A stretch of 64,000 bases of DNA, taken from assembly GCF_013044515.1 (NCBI RefSeq), contig NZ_JABEPR010000001.1, positions 868,001-932,000 of the forward strand, in the 5' to 3' direction. The position numbers and the translations under genes are program-made. Shown here in pieces: positions 1 through 9,490 of this stretch. A model generated the notes under the pieces. The model saw nothing but the letters and a program-made list of their open reading frames with translations. It had not been told where the DNA came from and searched no databases. Positions within the stretch are counted from its first letter, which is position 1; each line of letters begins with the position of its first letter. Source of the DNA: Sphingomonas sp. ID1715. Lineage in GTDB: Bacteria > Pseudomonadota > Alphaproteobacteria > Sphingomonadales > Sphingomonadaceae.

Positions 1-801
1 TTCAACGAGCGGCTGCAGCAGCAGCGACGGCAGCCGCGCGCGCAGCACCACCGGATCGACTTCGAAGATCGGCCGCAGCCGGTCCTCGAACCGCATCTTC
101 TCGATGTCGAGATAGAGCTTCAGCGTCTCGATCTCCTGCTCGATCGTCACTTGCCCGAGCGGCTCGTTGACCAGGGTATAGCGCAAGAAGGACGACAGGC
201 GCGAGAGCATCGCATTGGCCCGCTCCGTCTGTTTCAGCAGCACGAGCGTGGAGATGGAATTCAGCGTGTTGAACAGAAAGTGCGGGTTCAGCTGATAGCG
301 CAGCATGGCGAGCTGGGCGGTCGACGCCTGGCTTTCCAGCGCGCGGAGCTGGTCGGCCTGTTCCTCCACGACGAGAAAGAAGTTGATCGCGTAATAGAGC
401 GCGGACCAGGCGGCGATCACGACGAAATCGAGGAAGATCGTGCCGAGAAACAGGCTGATCTGAAAGGACTCGCCTGGCCGCTGGATGGTGTTGAAGATCC
501 ACGCATCGATCAGCGAATAGATGCCCGCCGCGATCACGATGCCGCCGATCGAGCCGGCCCAGGTAACGAACGGCTTGCGCCGCAACAGCTCGCGGTAGAG
601 CGCGCCGAGCACCAGGGTCAGCGAATAGCCGGTGGCGGTCGATACGGCGACGGGCACCAGAAAGGCGAGCGTCAGGCCGTTGGCGAAGCCCGACAGGATG
701 CGCAGCAGAAAATAGCCCGCCCAGCCCGCCGTCTGCAGGTTCCAGAAGGCCCGGTTCTTGTCGTCGAAGAACGGCTTTGCAGGCAGCGCGACGGTCGCCA
801 T
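1..801 (-). CDS. Sensor histidine kinase, LytS/YehU family (3' end cut by window edge)
   Basis: Membrane-bound sensor kinase of a two-component system, probably signalling to a LytTR-type response regulator that lies outside the window. The ATG at 801 opens a frame that stays open to base 1 (267 residues seen). Residues about 25-135 hold four hydrophobic membrane segments, followed by a short linker and the His_kinase (PF06580) core with the motif LNPHFLFNTLNSIS, where His174 is the expected phosphorylation site. The ATP-binding HATPase domain would begin at about the point where the window ends, so it cannot be judged. The gene has no annotated signal ligand. The upstream side (802-985) carries an intergenic palindrome. 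Confidence 0.9.
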   Translation of the reverse strand, partial: MATVALPAKPFFDDKNRAFWNLQTAGWAGYFLLRILSGFANGLTLAFLVPVAVSTATGYSLTLVLGALYRELLRRKPFVTWAGSIGGIVIAAGIYSLIDAWIFNTIQRPGESFQISLFLGTIFLDFVVIAAWSALYYAINFFLVVEEQADQLRALESQASTAQLAMLRYQLNPHFLFNTLNSISTLVLLKQTERANAMLSRLSSFLRYTLVNEPLGQVTIEQEIETLKLYLDIEKMRFEDRLRPIFEVDPVVLRARLPSLLLQPLVE

Positions 802-841
802 CGCGGTGGCTCTAGCCAATATGCGACCAATCGAAAACCCG

Positions 842-927
842 TCGCTCGTCCTGAGCGGAGGCGAAGGCCGTAGTCGAAGGGCGCTTGCACCATCGCCCCT
901 CGACTTCGCTCGGGACGAGCGGAAAGG
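842..927. repeat. Intergenic palindromic repeat, GAGCGAAGTCGA type
   Basis: Two imperfectly complementary arms (842-882 and 895-922) contain CTCGTCCTGAGCGGAGGCG and its partner CGACTTCGCTCGGGACGAGC. They fill most of the gap between the kinase and the HD-domain gene. The same core occurs at 14966-15040 and 55030-55155. Inference: a dispersed REP-like element that can fold in RNA. Confidence 0.6.
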
Positions 928-985
928 GTTTTGCTCGGCTTTCAATGCCGATAAGCTTCCCTCAAAGACGAGAGGAGCCCGAACC

Positions 986-1564
986 ATGTCCGACGGCCAC
1001 GCCGATCGCGCCAGCTTCACCGCCATGGAAAATGGCACCGCCGAAGACTGGCAGATCATCTCCAGCCATTTCTTCCCCTTTGCCGGCCAGGTGGGCAAGC
1101 GCGTGCTCGACCATCTGCGCCTGCTCGACGGCGATTATGGCGGCTTCCCGGTCGACCGGCTGGAGCACTCGCTGCAGACCGCGACGCGCGCGCATCGCGA
1201 CGGCCGCGACGAGGAATATGTCGTCATGGCCCTGCTCCACGACATCGGCGACACGCTCGGCAGCTTCAATCATCCGGACGTCGCGGCCGCGATCCTGAAG
1301 CCCTTCGTGTCCGAGGAGAACCTGTTCATCGTCGGTCAGCACGGCGCCTTCCAGGGCTATTATTATTTCCACCATCTCGGCATGGACCGGAACATCCGCG
1401 ACAAGTTCGACGGCCATCCGCATTACGCCGCCTGCGCGGAATTCTGCGAGAAATACGACCAGTCCGCCTTCGACCCCAATTATGACAGCGCGCCGCTCGA
1501 CTTCTTCGAACCGATGGTCATGCGCGTGATGGCTCGGCCCAAACAGAGCATGTACGTGAAATAG
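986..1564 (+). CDS. HD-domain protein, PhnZ/inositol-oxygenase-like
   Basis: A 192-residue HD-fold protein. His61 (HSLQTA), the His85-Asp86 pair in LLHDIGD and His119 (GQHGAFQGYYYFHH) are spaced like the metal ligands of the PhnZ, TmpB and myo-inositol-oxygenase branch of HD proteins, which use a mixed-valent di-iron centre to oxidise C-H bonds. Members without that chemistry are phosphohydrolases. The ATG at 986 was chosen over the longer open frame from 758 because the earlier part runs through the intergenic repeat and does not look like protein. It stands alone, with no phosphonate genes beside it, so the substrate is unknown. Confidence 0.75.
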   Translation: MSDGHADRASFTAMENGTAEDWQIISSHFFPFAGQVGKRVLDHLRLLDGDYGGFPVDRLEHSLQTATRAHRDGRDEEYVVMALLHDIGDTLGSFNHPDVAAAILKPFVSEENLFIVGQHGAFQGYYYFHHLGMDRNIRDKFDGHPHYAACAEFCEKYDQSAFDPNYDSAPLDFFEPMVMRVMARPKQSMYVK

Positions 1565-1592
1565 CTAGAGCTTCTCCGCCACAGCAAGCATC

Positions 1593-1637
1593 ACAAAAAA
1601 GAAGCCGCCGCCCGGCATTCCGGACGGCGGCTCTTTA
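1593..1637 (-). terminator. Rho-independent terminator of the TonB receptor gene
   Basis: Read on the minus strand, a GC-rich stem (AGCCGCCGTCCGG / CCGGGCGGCGGCT, arms within 1602-1633) is followed by a run of T (TTCTTTTTTGTG). It lies 28 bases after the receptor stop codon. The plus-strand side also ends in CTCTTTATTTG, so it may stop transcription from the HD-domain gene too. Confidence 0.85.
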
Positions 1638-1664
1638 TTTGTTCGGCCCGATCAGGCCCGCACC

Positions 1665-4600
1665 TTAGAAGGTGATGCGGGCACCAACCCGGATCGAGTA
1701 GAGCGACTGACGCGAGTAGATCGAGTCCGTCGGCACCGAGTTCGGCGACAGATAGCGATACTGGGCGCAAGCCTGGCTGGTGTTCGTAGCCACCGCCGTG
1801 CCCGGAGCCGTGCCCGTGGCAACCGGCGCCTGCAGGCACTGCACGCGCACCGCAGCGATCGTGTACGGGAACTGGTACTCGCGGATCTGGCCCCAGTTCT
1901 TGTTGATCAGGTTCGTCACATTCTCGATGTCGGCGAACAGCGTGATACGCGAGTCGCCGAGACCGGTCGGGATCTCCTGATGGAGGTGCAGGTCGAACTT
2001 GGTGAACCACTTGGAGTTGAACGCGTTACGCGGCGCCACCTTGCCACGATACTTACCCAGGCCCGTCGTGTTGATCAGGTTGTCCAGATAGGTCTGGGTC
2101 GCGGCGCTATCGTACGACACCAGCGGATCGCTCGTGCCGGTCGGCACGTAGAGCAGGTAGCGGGCACCGTTGCCGATCGTGCCGAACACCGTGCTGCGGG
2201 TCGCGGTATCCTGCATCGTGTAGCTGTAGGGCCGTCCGATGCGGGTTTCGCCGAACAGGGTGATGTTCGTCTTGTAATCGCCGAAGAAGGCGTGGTCGAA
2301 GCTCAGGTTATACTTGATGTTGTGCTTCACCTGATCGTTCGAGATGCCGTAGGCCGCGCCGTTGGCATCGAAGAACGCACCGTTGCCGTAGTTGGACGAG
2401 GCGGTCGACGAGGTCGCCGGTGCCTGATCCTTCACGTCCTGATAGACATAGCTGACGAACGCCGAGAGACCGAAGTCCCAGCTCTTCTGGATGCGAGCGA
2501 CACCGATATAGCTCCGTCCCAGCTTCGTGTTCGTCAGGAACAGGTCCGACTGGGTGTCGGTGAAGCTCGTGATCGGCGCGTAGCGCACCCGGCCGTCGGG
2601 CGTGCGCAGAGCCGTCGGACGCACGCGCAGATCGGTGAAGAACACCTGATTGCGCACGGCCGAGTAGAGGAAGTCGGCGCCGAAGGTCCAGTTATCGCCC
2701 AGGAAGGTCTCGGAAAGGTCCGGCGTCCAGTCAACCGACAGCGTACCGCGCCACTGCGACGGCAGCTTGAAGTTCGGATCGAGCGCATTGGTCGGCGCGT
2801 TCGCCGACGACGTGACGTTAGTTACCACCGCATTGGCCGCCCCCGGGATGGTGTCACCATCGACGTTGGTCAGGATGGCAGTCGCCTGATCGGCAGTCGC
2901 TCCGGTGTAGGTCCCGTTGTTGCGCTGGATGACGTCGATCGAACTCGACAGGAAGCCCGTGTTCGAGAAGCTGTTCGAGATATAAACGTCCGGCGAGCCG
3001 CCGGCGAAAATGCCGATGCCGCCGCGGATGGCGATGTCGCTGGTCGGCTTGTAATCGAAGCCGATGCGCGGCTGGAACACGCCCCGGCCCGAGATATAGG
3101 CCTGGTTGGTGAAGCCATAACGGTTGGTGAAGTTCTGGTTCAGCGCGGGCCGGCTGGAGCCGCCATACATGTCGTAGCGAGCGCCATAGGCCAGCGTGAA
3201 CTCCGGCGTGACCTGCCAGGTGTCCTGGATGCCGAACACATAAGTCTTGTAGGTGAAGCGTGCGGCAGCGTCGGCCGGATCGAGCGACGGCACCGCATTC
3301 TGGTAACGGAAGCGCTGCGCGTTGCCCGCGGCGAAGTCCGCGAGCGAGTCGAAATAATAGTCGCCGGCCGTGCGCTGCAGGAAGAGGTTGAAAATCTTCG
3401 TGTTCTGATACTCGGCGAATATGCGCAGGTCGTGATCGCCCTGCGTCAGGCGCGCCTGAACGAGACCGCCATAGGTGCGCGAGGTCAGCGAGTTCGACTG
3501 GCGCGAAATGTCGGGACCGAAGCTGACCACGCCATTGCCGGCCTGGCAGGCGGTGGACAGATCGTTGGCGGTCCCCGTGCCGGTCGCGCGATCGGAAGTC
3601 GGCGCGGTGCAGACCTGGAACTGCGCGAAACCGCGGCCGAGGATCGGATCCTGGCCCCGCTTATAGTCCTTGTAGAAGGCGCGGACTTCCGTCGAGAACG
3701 CGTCAGACCAATCGCTGTTCAGCTGGAACACGCCGGTATGCAGCCGGTTCGACGACACATAGCCGTTGGATTCGAGCCCGAGACCGGTGATGCCGGTCAG
3801 CTGCGTGTTCTGGTTAAACCGGATCGAGTCCTTGGTGTAGAGATAGGTCAAGGATGCACGCTGCGAATCCGACAGGTTCGCATCGATCTTGGCGACGAGA
3901 CGATCGTCCTTGTCGCCCGAGTCGTTGAGCACGCCGCCGGTGTCGTAGCCATAACGGTTCTGAGCGATCGACTGGATCTGCGCGACCACGGCATCCGAAA
4001 TGTTCGGAACCACCGTGCCAGCATTGTTGCCGGGCGTGCCCTCGGGGATGGGGGTGCCGGCGCGGATACGCTCGCCCGCGACCATGAAGAACAGGCGATC
4101 GGGGATGATGGGGCCGGAGATCTGGCCGCCGTAGTTCTCGAACTTGAAGTTCGGCAGGTTGACGCGGCCAGTTGGGACACCCGGACCGGCCTTGGTTTTC
4201 TTGCCGGTCAGTTCGTCGGCCGAATAGGCGTAGAAGCCGGTGCCATGAAACTCGTTGGTGCCCGACTTCAGAATGGCGTTGATCGCGCCGCCCTGGAAGT
4301 TGCCTTCGCGCACGTCGAACGGCGCGACCTTGGTCTGGAACTGACCGATGGCGTCGAACGGCACCGGCGAGCGGCGGGTCGGCAGACCATCCGGGTTGAG
4401 GCCGAAGTTGTCGGTGACCGGCACGCCGTCGATGGAGAAGCGGTTGAAGCGGGCGTTCTGGCCCGCGAAGCTGACCGCACGGCCGCCCGAGGGCGTGTCG
4501 TCGAGGCGGGCGAACGGATCGCGACGCATCAGGTCGCGGACGTCGCGGTTGAGCGAAGCTACCGAGTCGATCTGCTCGGAAGTGAGCACGGTCGCCGGAC

Positions 4601-5003
4601 CCTGGCTGATCGTGCCCGCATTAACGATGGACGAGGCGGTAACGACGATGTCTTCGCCCGTGCTTGCCGTTTCGGCGGTAAGCTCGATCGGCAGGTCATA
4701 GGCCTGGGCGATGACCGTGAAGATGTCGGTGACCGTGAAGTCAGGATAGCCCGGCGCGGTGACCTTGACGCTGAACGGGCCGCCGACGCGCAAACCGCCG
4801 GCGTTGAAAGAGCCGCTCGCATCGGTGGTGACCGTCGAGCGCGAGCCCGAAGGCACGTGCGTGATCTCAACGGCCGCCCCAGCCACCGCGGCGCCGCCGC
4901 TCGTCACACTGCCCCGGATCGTCGACGTGGTTTCCTGGGCCTGGACGGCGGCAGGAGCGATGAGCGCGGCGACGGCCGCGCCGATAAAGAGATGATTTCG
5001 CAT
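1665..5003 (-). CDS. TonB-dependent receptor, Oar-like, with carboxypeptidase-regulatory-like domain
   Basis: Outer-membrane active transporter of 1112 residues. A signal peptide ends at about VQAQE (residue 23), a carboxypeptidase-regulatory-like beta-sandwich covers about 24-105, a plug domain about 110-235 (with the DIVVTAS segment before it), and the rest is the 22-strand barrel, ending in the outer-membrane signature Arg-Ile-Thr-Phe. This architecture is that of Oar/TonB receptors in sphingomonads, whose substrates are mostly unknown. The ATG at 5003 sits directly before the signal peptide; the open frame continues upstream to 5180 but encodes no plausible leader. No TonB, ExbB or substrate-processing enzyme is adjacent, so the cargo cannot be named. 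Confidence 0.93.
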   Translation of the reverse strand: MRNHLFIGAAVAALIAPAAVQAQETTSTIRGSVTSGGAAVAGAAVEITHVPSGSRSTVTTDASGSFNAGGLRVGGPFSVKVTAPGYPDFTVTDIFTVIAQAYDLPIELTAETASTGEDIVVTASSIVNAGTISQGPATVLTSEQIDSVASLNRDVRDLMRRDPFARLDDTPSGGRAVSFAGQNARFNRFSIDGVPVTDNFGLNPDGLPTRRSPVPFDAIGQFQTKVAPFDVREGNFQGGAINAILKSGTNEFHGTGFYAYSADELTGKKTKAGPGVPTGRVNLPNFKFENYGGQISGPIIPDRLFFMVAGERIRAGTPIPEGTPGNNAGTVVPNISDAVVAQIQSIAQNRYGYDTGGVLNDSGDKDDRLVAKIDANLSDSQRASLTYLYTKDSIRFNQNTQLTGITGLGLESNGYVSSNRLHTGVFQLNSDWSDAFSTEVRAFYKDYKRGQDPILGRGFAQFQVCTAPTSDRATGTGTANDLSTACQAGNGVVSFGPDISRQSNSLTSRTYGGLVQARLTQGDHDLRIFAEYQNTKIFNLFLQRTAGDYYFDSLADFAAGNAQRFRYQNAVPSLDPADAAARFTYKTYVFGIQDTWQVTPEFTLAYGARYDMYGGSSRPALNQNFTNRYGFTNQAYISGRGVFQPRIGFDYKPTSDIAIRGGIGIFAGGSPDVYISNSFSNTGFLSSSIDVIQRNNGTYTGATADQATAILTNVDGDTIPGAANAVVTNVTSSANAPTNALDPNFKLPSQWRGTLSVDWTPDLSETFLGDNWTFGADFLYSAVRNQVFFTDLRVRPTALRTPDGRVRYAPITSFTDTQSDLFLTNTKLGRSYIGVARIQKSWDFGLSAFVSYVYQDVKDQAPATSSTASSNYGNGAFFDANGAAYGISNDQVKHNIKYNLSFDHAFFGDYKTNITLFGETRIGRPYSYTMQDTATRSTVFGTIGNGARYLLYVPTGTSDPLVSYDSAATQTYLDNLINTTGLGKYRGKVAPRNAFNSKWFTKFDLHLHQEIPTGLGDSRITLFADIENVTNLINKNWGQIREYQFPYTIAAVRVQCLQAPVATGTAPGTAVATNTSQACAQYRYLSPNSVPTDSIYSRQSLYSIRVGARITF

Positions 5004-5197
5004 TGCTTTCCCCAAAACCGGGCGGTGCCCGCTCGCGACTCTACCCAGTCGTTGCCCGCGCCTGTGGCCCCGATATGTTGCGGTTCGGTGACTCGCAACG
5101 GGAGTCCGCGCGAGCGGATTAACATTCCGTTGTGCGTTGCAAAAAAGACACGCTGACCGGAGTGTCAGCGGCGCCTGCACGCCTATATGAGCGGAGC

Positions 5198-6349
5198 ATG
5201 GCGCCGGACCTCATCCCTGCCCTTAAAGCCGAGGCGGCCCGACTGGGCTTTGCCGCCTGCGGCGTGGCACGGGCCGATGCCGCACCGCTGGCGGGCGAGC
5301 GGCTCCGCGCCTGGCTCGCCGAGGGCTGCCATGGCGACATGATCTGGATGGAGGCGCGGGCGGACGAGCGCGCCTCGCCCACGAGATTATGGCCGGAAGT
5401 GCGGTCCGTGATCGCACTGGGCATGAGCTATGCGCCGGCCGAAGACCCGCTCCGGCTGGCGGGCATGCCCGCGGCCGGGCGGATCTCGGTCTATGCGCAG
5501 GGCGCCGACTATCACGACCTGATCAAGCGCCGGCTGAAGGAGCTGGCCCGCTGGTTGGTCGGAGCCGCGGGCGGCGATTTGAAGGTGTTCGTCGATACCG
5601 CGCCGGTGATGGAAAAGCCGCTCGCCGAAGCCGCGGGTCTCGGCTGGCAGGGCAAGCACACTAATCTCGTCAGCCGGGAGCATGGCAGCTGGCTGTTCCT
5701 CGGCGCCATCTACACGACCCTCGACCTCGCACCCGACGCATCCGGCGCCGCCCGTTGCGGCAGCTGCAATGCCTGCCAGGCCGCCTGCCCGACCGGCGCC
5801 TTCCCCTCACCCTATCGGCTCGATGCCCGGCGCTGCATTTCCTATCTGACGATCGAGCATAAGGGGCCGATCCCGCGCGAATTCCGCGCGCGCTTGGGCA
5901 ATCGCATCTATGGCTGCGACGATTGTTTGGCCGCCTGCCCCTGGAACAAGTTCGCGAGCAGCGCGGCCGCGAACCTCGCCTTCGCGCCGCGTGCGGAGCT
6001 CACCGCACCGATGTTGGCGGACCTGCTGGCGCTCGACGATACTGCCTTTCGCCAGGTCTTTGCCGGTTCGCCGATAAAGCGGATCGGGCGCGACCGGATG
6101 TTGCGCAACTGCCTGATCGCGGTGGGGAATAGCGGCAGCGGCGACCTGGTCGCGGCGGCGCTGCCGCATCTGGACGATCCGAGCCCGGTGGTCCGCGGTG
6201 CGGCGATCTGGGCCTTGAACAGGTTGGACGCGGCGCGCTTTGACGAGGAAAGAACGCGGCGCCTCAGCAGCGAGGCGGACGAGACGGTGCGGTCGGAATG
6301 GGAAGCGCGGCCTTATTCCGCCGCCTTGGCGTCCATCTCTTCGCGGTAG
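5198..6349 (+). CDS. queG: Epoxyqueuosine reductase QueG
   Basis: Catalyses the last step of queuosine synthesis, reducing epoxyqueuosine to queuosine in tRNA with a cobalamin cofactor and two [4Fe-4S] clusters. The 383-residue protein has the cobalamin-domain motif VDTAPVMEK near residue 130 and two ferredoxin-like cysteine sets: Cys187/190/193/197 ([14 protein letters not shown]) and Cys240/243/247 ([10 protein letters not shown]). The C-terminal part is a HEAT-like repeat stretch, as in the family. The ATG at 5198 gives the usual N-terminus. Its 3' end overlaps the convergent HxlR gene by 37 bases. The queuosine-precursor transporter at 50750-51499 belongs to the same pathway. Confidence 0.96.
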   Translation: MAPDLIPALKAEAARLGFAACGVARADAAPLAGERLRAWLAEGCHGDMIWMEARADERASPTRLWPEVRSVIALGMSYAPAEDPLRLAGMPAAGRISVYAQGADYHDLIKRRLKELARWLVGAAGGDLKVFVDTAPVMEKPLAEAAGLGWQGKHTNLVSREHGSWLFLGAIYTTLDLAPDASGAARCGSCNACQAACPTGAFPSPYRLDARRCISYLTIEHKGPIPREFRARLGNRIYGCDDCLAACPWNKFASSAAANLAFAPRAELTAPMLADLLALDDTAFRQVFAGSPIKRIGRDRMLRNCLIAVGNSGSGDLVAAALPHLDDPSPVVRGAAIWALNRLDAARFDEERTRRLSSEADETVRSEWEARPYSAALASISSR

Positions 6350-6786
6350 ACGAAGCAGAGATCGCCCCATTTGAGCGGCCGCAGGTCGTGCGAATAGACG
6401 CGGATGGGGCCGATCGGCATCTGGTCGCGCTGGTCGACGAGCACGGGGTTCGAGGGCGTGCCGGTCTCCCACTTCTCACCCCATTGGCGCAGCGCGATCA
6501 TGGTGGGGAGGAGGTCGGCGCCCTTGTCGGTCAGGCGATATTCGATCTTGCGCCGGTCTTCGGGGCAAGGCTCGCGCGAGAGGATGCCGACATCTACCAG
6601 TCGGCCAAGGCGGTTCGCAAGGATGTTGCGCGCAATTCCGAGGTTGGACTGAATCTCTTCGAAATGCTTCAGCCCGTTGAACGCCGCGCGCAGGATCAGG
6701 AACGCCCAACGCTCGCCCATCGCCTCCAGCGCCTTGGGCAGGCTGCACTCCGCAGCGATCTGCGCAAGCGGTTCTCTTATACCCAT
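6313..6786 (-). CDS. HxlR-family transcriptional regulator
   Basis: A 157-residue winged-helix regulator of the HxlR type. The N-terminal Cys14 in [17 protein letters not shown], the recognition region [22 protein letters not shown] (about 42-63) and the wing [13 protein letters not shown] are family hallmarks. A cysteine at this place is the redox or thiol sensor in several HxlR proteins (YodB, HypR), which is suggestive here. The gene is divergent from the CC_3452-like gene at 6923, and a near-perfect palindrome (6853-6874) lies between them. Probable role: repressor of its neighbour and itself. Confidence 0.93.
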   Translation of the reverse strand: MGIREPLAQIAAECSLPKALEAMGERWAFLILRAAFNGLKHFEEIQSNLGIARNILANRLGRLVDVGILSREPCPEDRRKIEYRLTDKGADLLPTMIALRQWGEKWETGTPSNPVLVDQRDQMPIGPIRVYSHDLRPLKWGDLCFVYREEMDAKAAE

Positions 6787-6852
6787 CTGACCCTCTTACC
6801 CCGCAGAACGTATCTGAACCCGGTCCGTTCACAAACGGCAAAATGCCATTCA

Positions 6853-6874
6853 GTTTCTAGTTGCAACTCGAAAC
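6853..6874. promoter_or_regulatory. Probable HxlR operator (22-base palindrome)
   Basis: The arms GTTTCTAGTTG and CAACTCGAAAC are reverse complements except for one position, centred on AGTTGCAACT. A direct repeat CGAAACCTAAAT / CGCAACCTAAAT (6869-6880 and 6896-6907) follows. The site lies in the 136-base gap between the divergent HxlR and CC_3452-type genes, where a dimeric regulator would bind. Confidence 0.7.
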
Positions 6875-6922
6875 CTAAATGGGTAGGTAGCGATTCGCAA
6901 CCTAAATCGAAAGGGACGGAAC

Positions 6923-7258
6923 ATGGTTCGGATTGCTGCTCTCCTCTTCTCGCTCGTCGGCTCCTTCGCGCTGCTCGGTTCGGCCGCGATCGCCCAGCCG
7001 AACGGCAACTATTACAATGTCACGCTCGCCAGCGAAGCCGCTGCGCCCAAGACGGTCGTGAAGGACACGCTGTTCAGCTGCAACGGCGCGACCTGCGTCG
7101 CCGGCGAAGCGACCAGCCGCCCGGCGATCATCTGCGCCAGCATCGCCCGCGAACTGGGCCCCGTCACCTCCTTCCGCGCCGGTGAGCAGTCGCTCGACGG
7201 CGAGGCGCTGGCCAAGTGCAACGCCAAGGCCGACACCACCAAGATGGCGCGCCGCTGA
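6923..7258 (+). CDS. CC_3452 family secreted protein
   Basis: A 111-residue exported protein of unknown function. The signal peptide (residues 1-24, ending IAQP) is followed by a small domain with three cysteines in the pattern FSCNGATCVAGEATSRPAIIC and a fourth near the end, typical of the CC_3452 family of Caulobacter and sphingomonads. A ribosome site (AAGGGACGGAAC) precedes the ATG. It lies next to the HxlR gene on the opposite strand with a palindrome between them, so its expression is probably under HxlR control. It has its own strong terminator. Confidence 0.85.
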   Translation: MVRIAALLFSLVGSFALLGSAAIAQPNGNYYNVTLASEAAAPKTVVKDTLFSCNGATCVAGEATSRPAIICASIARELGPVTSFRAGEQSLDGEALAKCNAKADTTKMARR

Positions 7259-7305
7259 GAGTTCACGCGGACGAACTCCCCTCTCAACAATCCGTCCGCA
7301 CTCCT

Positions 7306-7342
7306 CCGCCGGAGCTCCCCTGAGCTCCGGCGGTTGTTTTTT
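7306..7342 (+). terminator. Rho-independent terminator after the CC_3452 gene
   Basis: The arms CCGCCGGAGCT and AGCTCCGGCGG form an 11-base-pair stem followed by TTGTTTTTTGG. It isolates the secreted-protein gene from the (p)ppGpp enzyme downstream. Confidence 0.9.
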
Positions 7343-7389
7343 GGGCGTTTGTTGTTGCCTTGCGGCAAGCCTTTCCCGATCTTGGGGCA

Positions 7390-9480
7390 GTGCTGAGGCA
7401 GTATGAATTGGTGGAACGGGTCAAGAGTTATGACCCGGAGGCGGACGAGGCGCTGATCAACCGCGCCTATGTGTTCTCGATGCAGGCGCATGGGACGCAG
7501 AAGCGGGCGTCGGGCGATCCCTATTACAGCCACCCGATCGAGGTCGCCGGCATCCTGACCGACCTGCATCTCGACGACGAAACGATCGCCACCGCGATCC
7601 TGCACGACACGATCGAAGACACGGTCGCAACCCACGAGGAGATCGAGGCGAAGTTCGGATCGAATGTCGCGCGGCTGGTCGACGGCGTCACCAAGCTCAG
7701 CAAGATCGAGGCGCAGACGGAAAACCAGCGCGCCGCCGAGAACCTGCGCAAGTTCCTGCTGGCGATGTCCGACGACATCCGCGTGCTGCTGGTGAAACTC
7801 GCCGACCGGCTGCACAACATGCGCACGCTCCATTTCATCAAGGATGAGGCCAAGCGCCGGCGCATCGCCAAGGAGACGATGGACATCTATGCCCCGCTCG
7901 CGGAGCGGATCGGCATGTACGAGTTCATGAACGAGATGCAGACGCTCGCGTTCAGGCAGCTCGAACCCGAAGCCTATGAATCGATCACCAAGCGGCTGCA
8001 GCAACTCCACGAGGGCGGCGGCGACCGGATCGCGCGGATCGCCTCGGGGCTGAAGCTGCTGCTTTCCCGCAACGGCATCGAAGCCGAAGTGCAGGGCCGC
8101 GAAAAGCACGTCTATTCGATCTGGCGGAAAATGGCCGAGCGCCACATCAGCTTCGAGCAATTGTCCGACGTGATGGCATTCCGCGCGATCGTGCCGAGCA
8201 CGCAGGACTGCTACAAGGCGCTGGGCGTAATCCATGGCCGCTGGCCGATGGTTCCGGGCCGCTTCAAGGACTATATCTCGACGCCCAAGCGCAACGGCTA
8301 TCGCTCGCTGCACACCTCGGTGATCCATGCCGAGAATATGCGCGTTGAGATCCAGCTGCGATCCCGCGACATGCATGCGCAGGCCGAGTTCGGCCTCGCC
8401 GCCCACTGGGCGTACAAGCAGGCGCACGACAAGCCGGATACCCAGGTGCGCTGGATCAGGGACCTGATCGAAATCCTCGACACGGCCGACAGCCCGGAAG
8501 AGCTGCTCGAGCATACGCGGATGGCCATGTACCAGGATCGCATCTTCGCCTTCACGCCCAAGGGCGAGCTGATCCAGCTGCCCAAGGGGTCGACGCCGGT
8601 CGATTTCGCCTATGCGGTGCACACCGATCTCGGCGACCAGACCGTCGGCGCCAAGGTCAACGGCCGCGTGGTGCCGCTGCGCACGCCGATCGAGAATGGC
8701 GACCAGGTCCAGATCCTGAAGTCCAAGGCGCAGGAGCCGCAGCCGCAATGGCTGAACTTCGCCGTGACCGGCAAGGCGCGGGCGGCGATCCGGCGCTATG
8801 TGCGGCACAAGGAACGCGACGAGATGATCGCGCTCGGCCGCAAGCTCTATGATGAAATCGTGGCGCGGCTCCCCGCCCAGCTCGGCACCGACGCGATGAA
8901 GAGCGCGCTGCAGCGACTGAAGATTGCCGACGAGGCGAGCCTGATGGTGGCGGTCGCGCGCGGCACGGTCAGCGATGCGGCGCTGATGGAAGCACTGATG
9001 CCGGGTTCCGCCGGCGGCGATGTCGACGCCAAGGCGCCGGCGCAACGCCAGGCGATCTCGATCAAGGGCCTGACGCCGGGCGTCGCCTTCGATCTCGCCG
9101 CCTGTTGCCATCCGGTGCCCGGCGACCGGATCGTCGGCCTACGCCGCCCCGACGAAGCGATCCAGGTCCACACGATCGACTGTCCGCGCCTGGCGGACGG
9201 CGTCGATGCCGATTGGGTCGATCTCGCCTGGGGCGACAAGTCGGACGGCGGCACCGCGCGGCTCCACGTCATCGTCAAGAACGAGCCGGGTTCGCTCGCT
9301 GTAATGAGCGGCATCTTCGGCACGCACAAGGCCAACATCCTGAACCTGAAGCTCGAGAATCGCGACGGCGCCTTCCACACCTTCCAGGTCGATCTGGAGG
9401 TGCATGATCTGCACCACCTGATGCGTATCCTGGCCGCGCTTCGGGCGGCGGACGCAGTGGCGAGCGCGGAGCGGGTGTAA
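7390..9480 (+). CDS. Bifunctional (p)ppGpp synthetase/hydrolase (RSH)
   Basis: Makes and degrades the alarmone (p)ppGpp in the stringent response. The 696-residue protein has an HD hydrolase domain (about 20-180, with HDTIEDT), a RelA/SpoT synthetase domain (about 235-350, with the YISTPKRNGYRSLHT segment), a TGS domain (about 385-450), a zinc-finger/helical region with CCHPVPGD, and a C-terminal ACT domain (about 620-696). The GTG at 7390 (MLRQYELVERV) matches the usual sphingomonad N-terminus and has GGGG upstream; the TTG at 7360 is less likely. Both catalytic domains look intact, so this is probably the single long RSH of the cell. Confidence 0.96.
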   Translation: MLRQYELVERVKSYDPEADEALINRAYVFSMQAHGTQKRASGDPYYSHPIEVAGILTDLHLDDETIATAILHDTIEDTVATHEEIEAKFGSNVARLVDGVTKLSKIEAQTENQRAAENLRKFLLAMSDDIRVLLVKLADRLHNMRTLHFIKDEAKRRRIAKETMDIYAPLAERIGMYEFMNEMQTLAFRQLEPEAYESITKRLQQLHEGGGDRIARIASGLKLLLSRNGIEAEVQGREKHVYSIWRKMAERHISFEQLSDVMAFRAIVPSTQDCYKALGVIHGRWPMVPGRFKDYISTPKRNGYRSLHTSVIHAENMRVEIQLRSRDMHAQAEFGLAAHWAYKQAHDKPDTQVRWIRDLIEILDTADSPEELLEHTRMAMYQDRIFAFTPKGELIQLPKGSTPVDFAYAVHTDLGDQTVGAKVNGRVVPLRTPIENGDQVQILKSKAQEPQPQWLNFAVTGKARAAIRRYVRHKERDEMIALGRKLYDEIVARLPAQLGTDAMKSALQRLKIADEASLMVAVARGTVSDAALMEALMPGSAGGDVDAKAPAQRQAISIKGLTPGVAFDLAACCHPVPGDRIVGLRRPDEAIQVHTIDCPRLADGVDADWVDLAWGDKSDGGTARLHVIVKNEPGSLAVMSGIFGTHKANILNLKLENRDGAFHTFQVDLEVHDLHHLMRILAALRAADAVASAERV

Positions 9481-9490
9481 GCCTCCCGAC

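Noticed and set aside
758-985. Longer N-terminus for the HD-domain protein
   Set aside because: The added stretch translates the palindromic repeat and has no similarity to protein.
1980-5156. A 1058-residue open frame antisense to the TonB receptor
   Set aside because: It mirrors the receptor codons, is Arg/Val/Gly-rich and shows no domain; typical of high-GC genomes.
7012-9111. A 699-residue open frame antisense to the RSH gene
   Set aside because: The plus-strand frame is a clear RSH enzyme; the antisense has no start signal or motifs.
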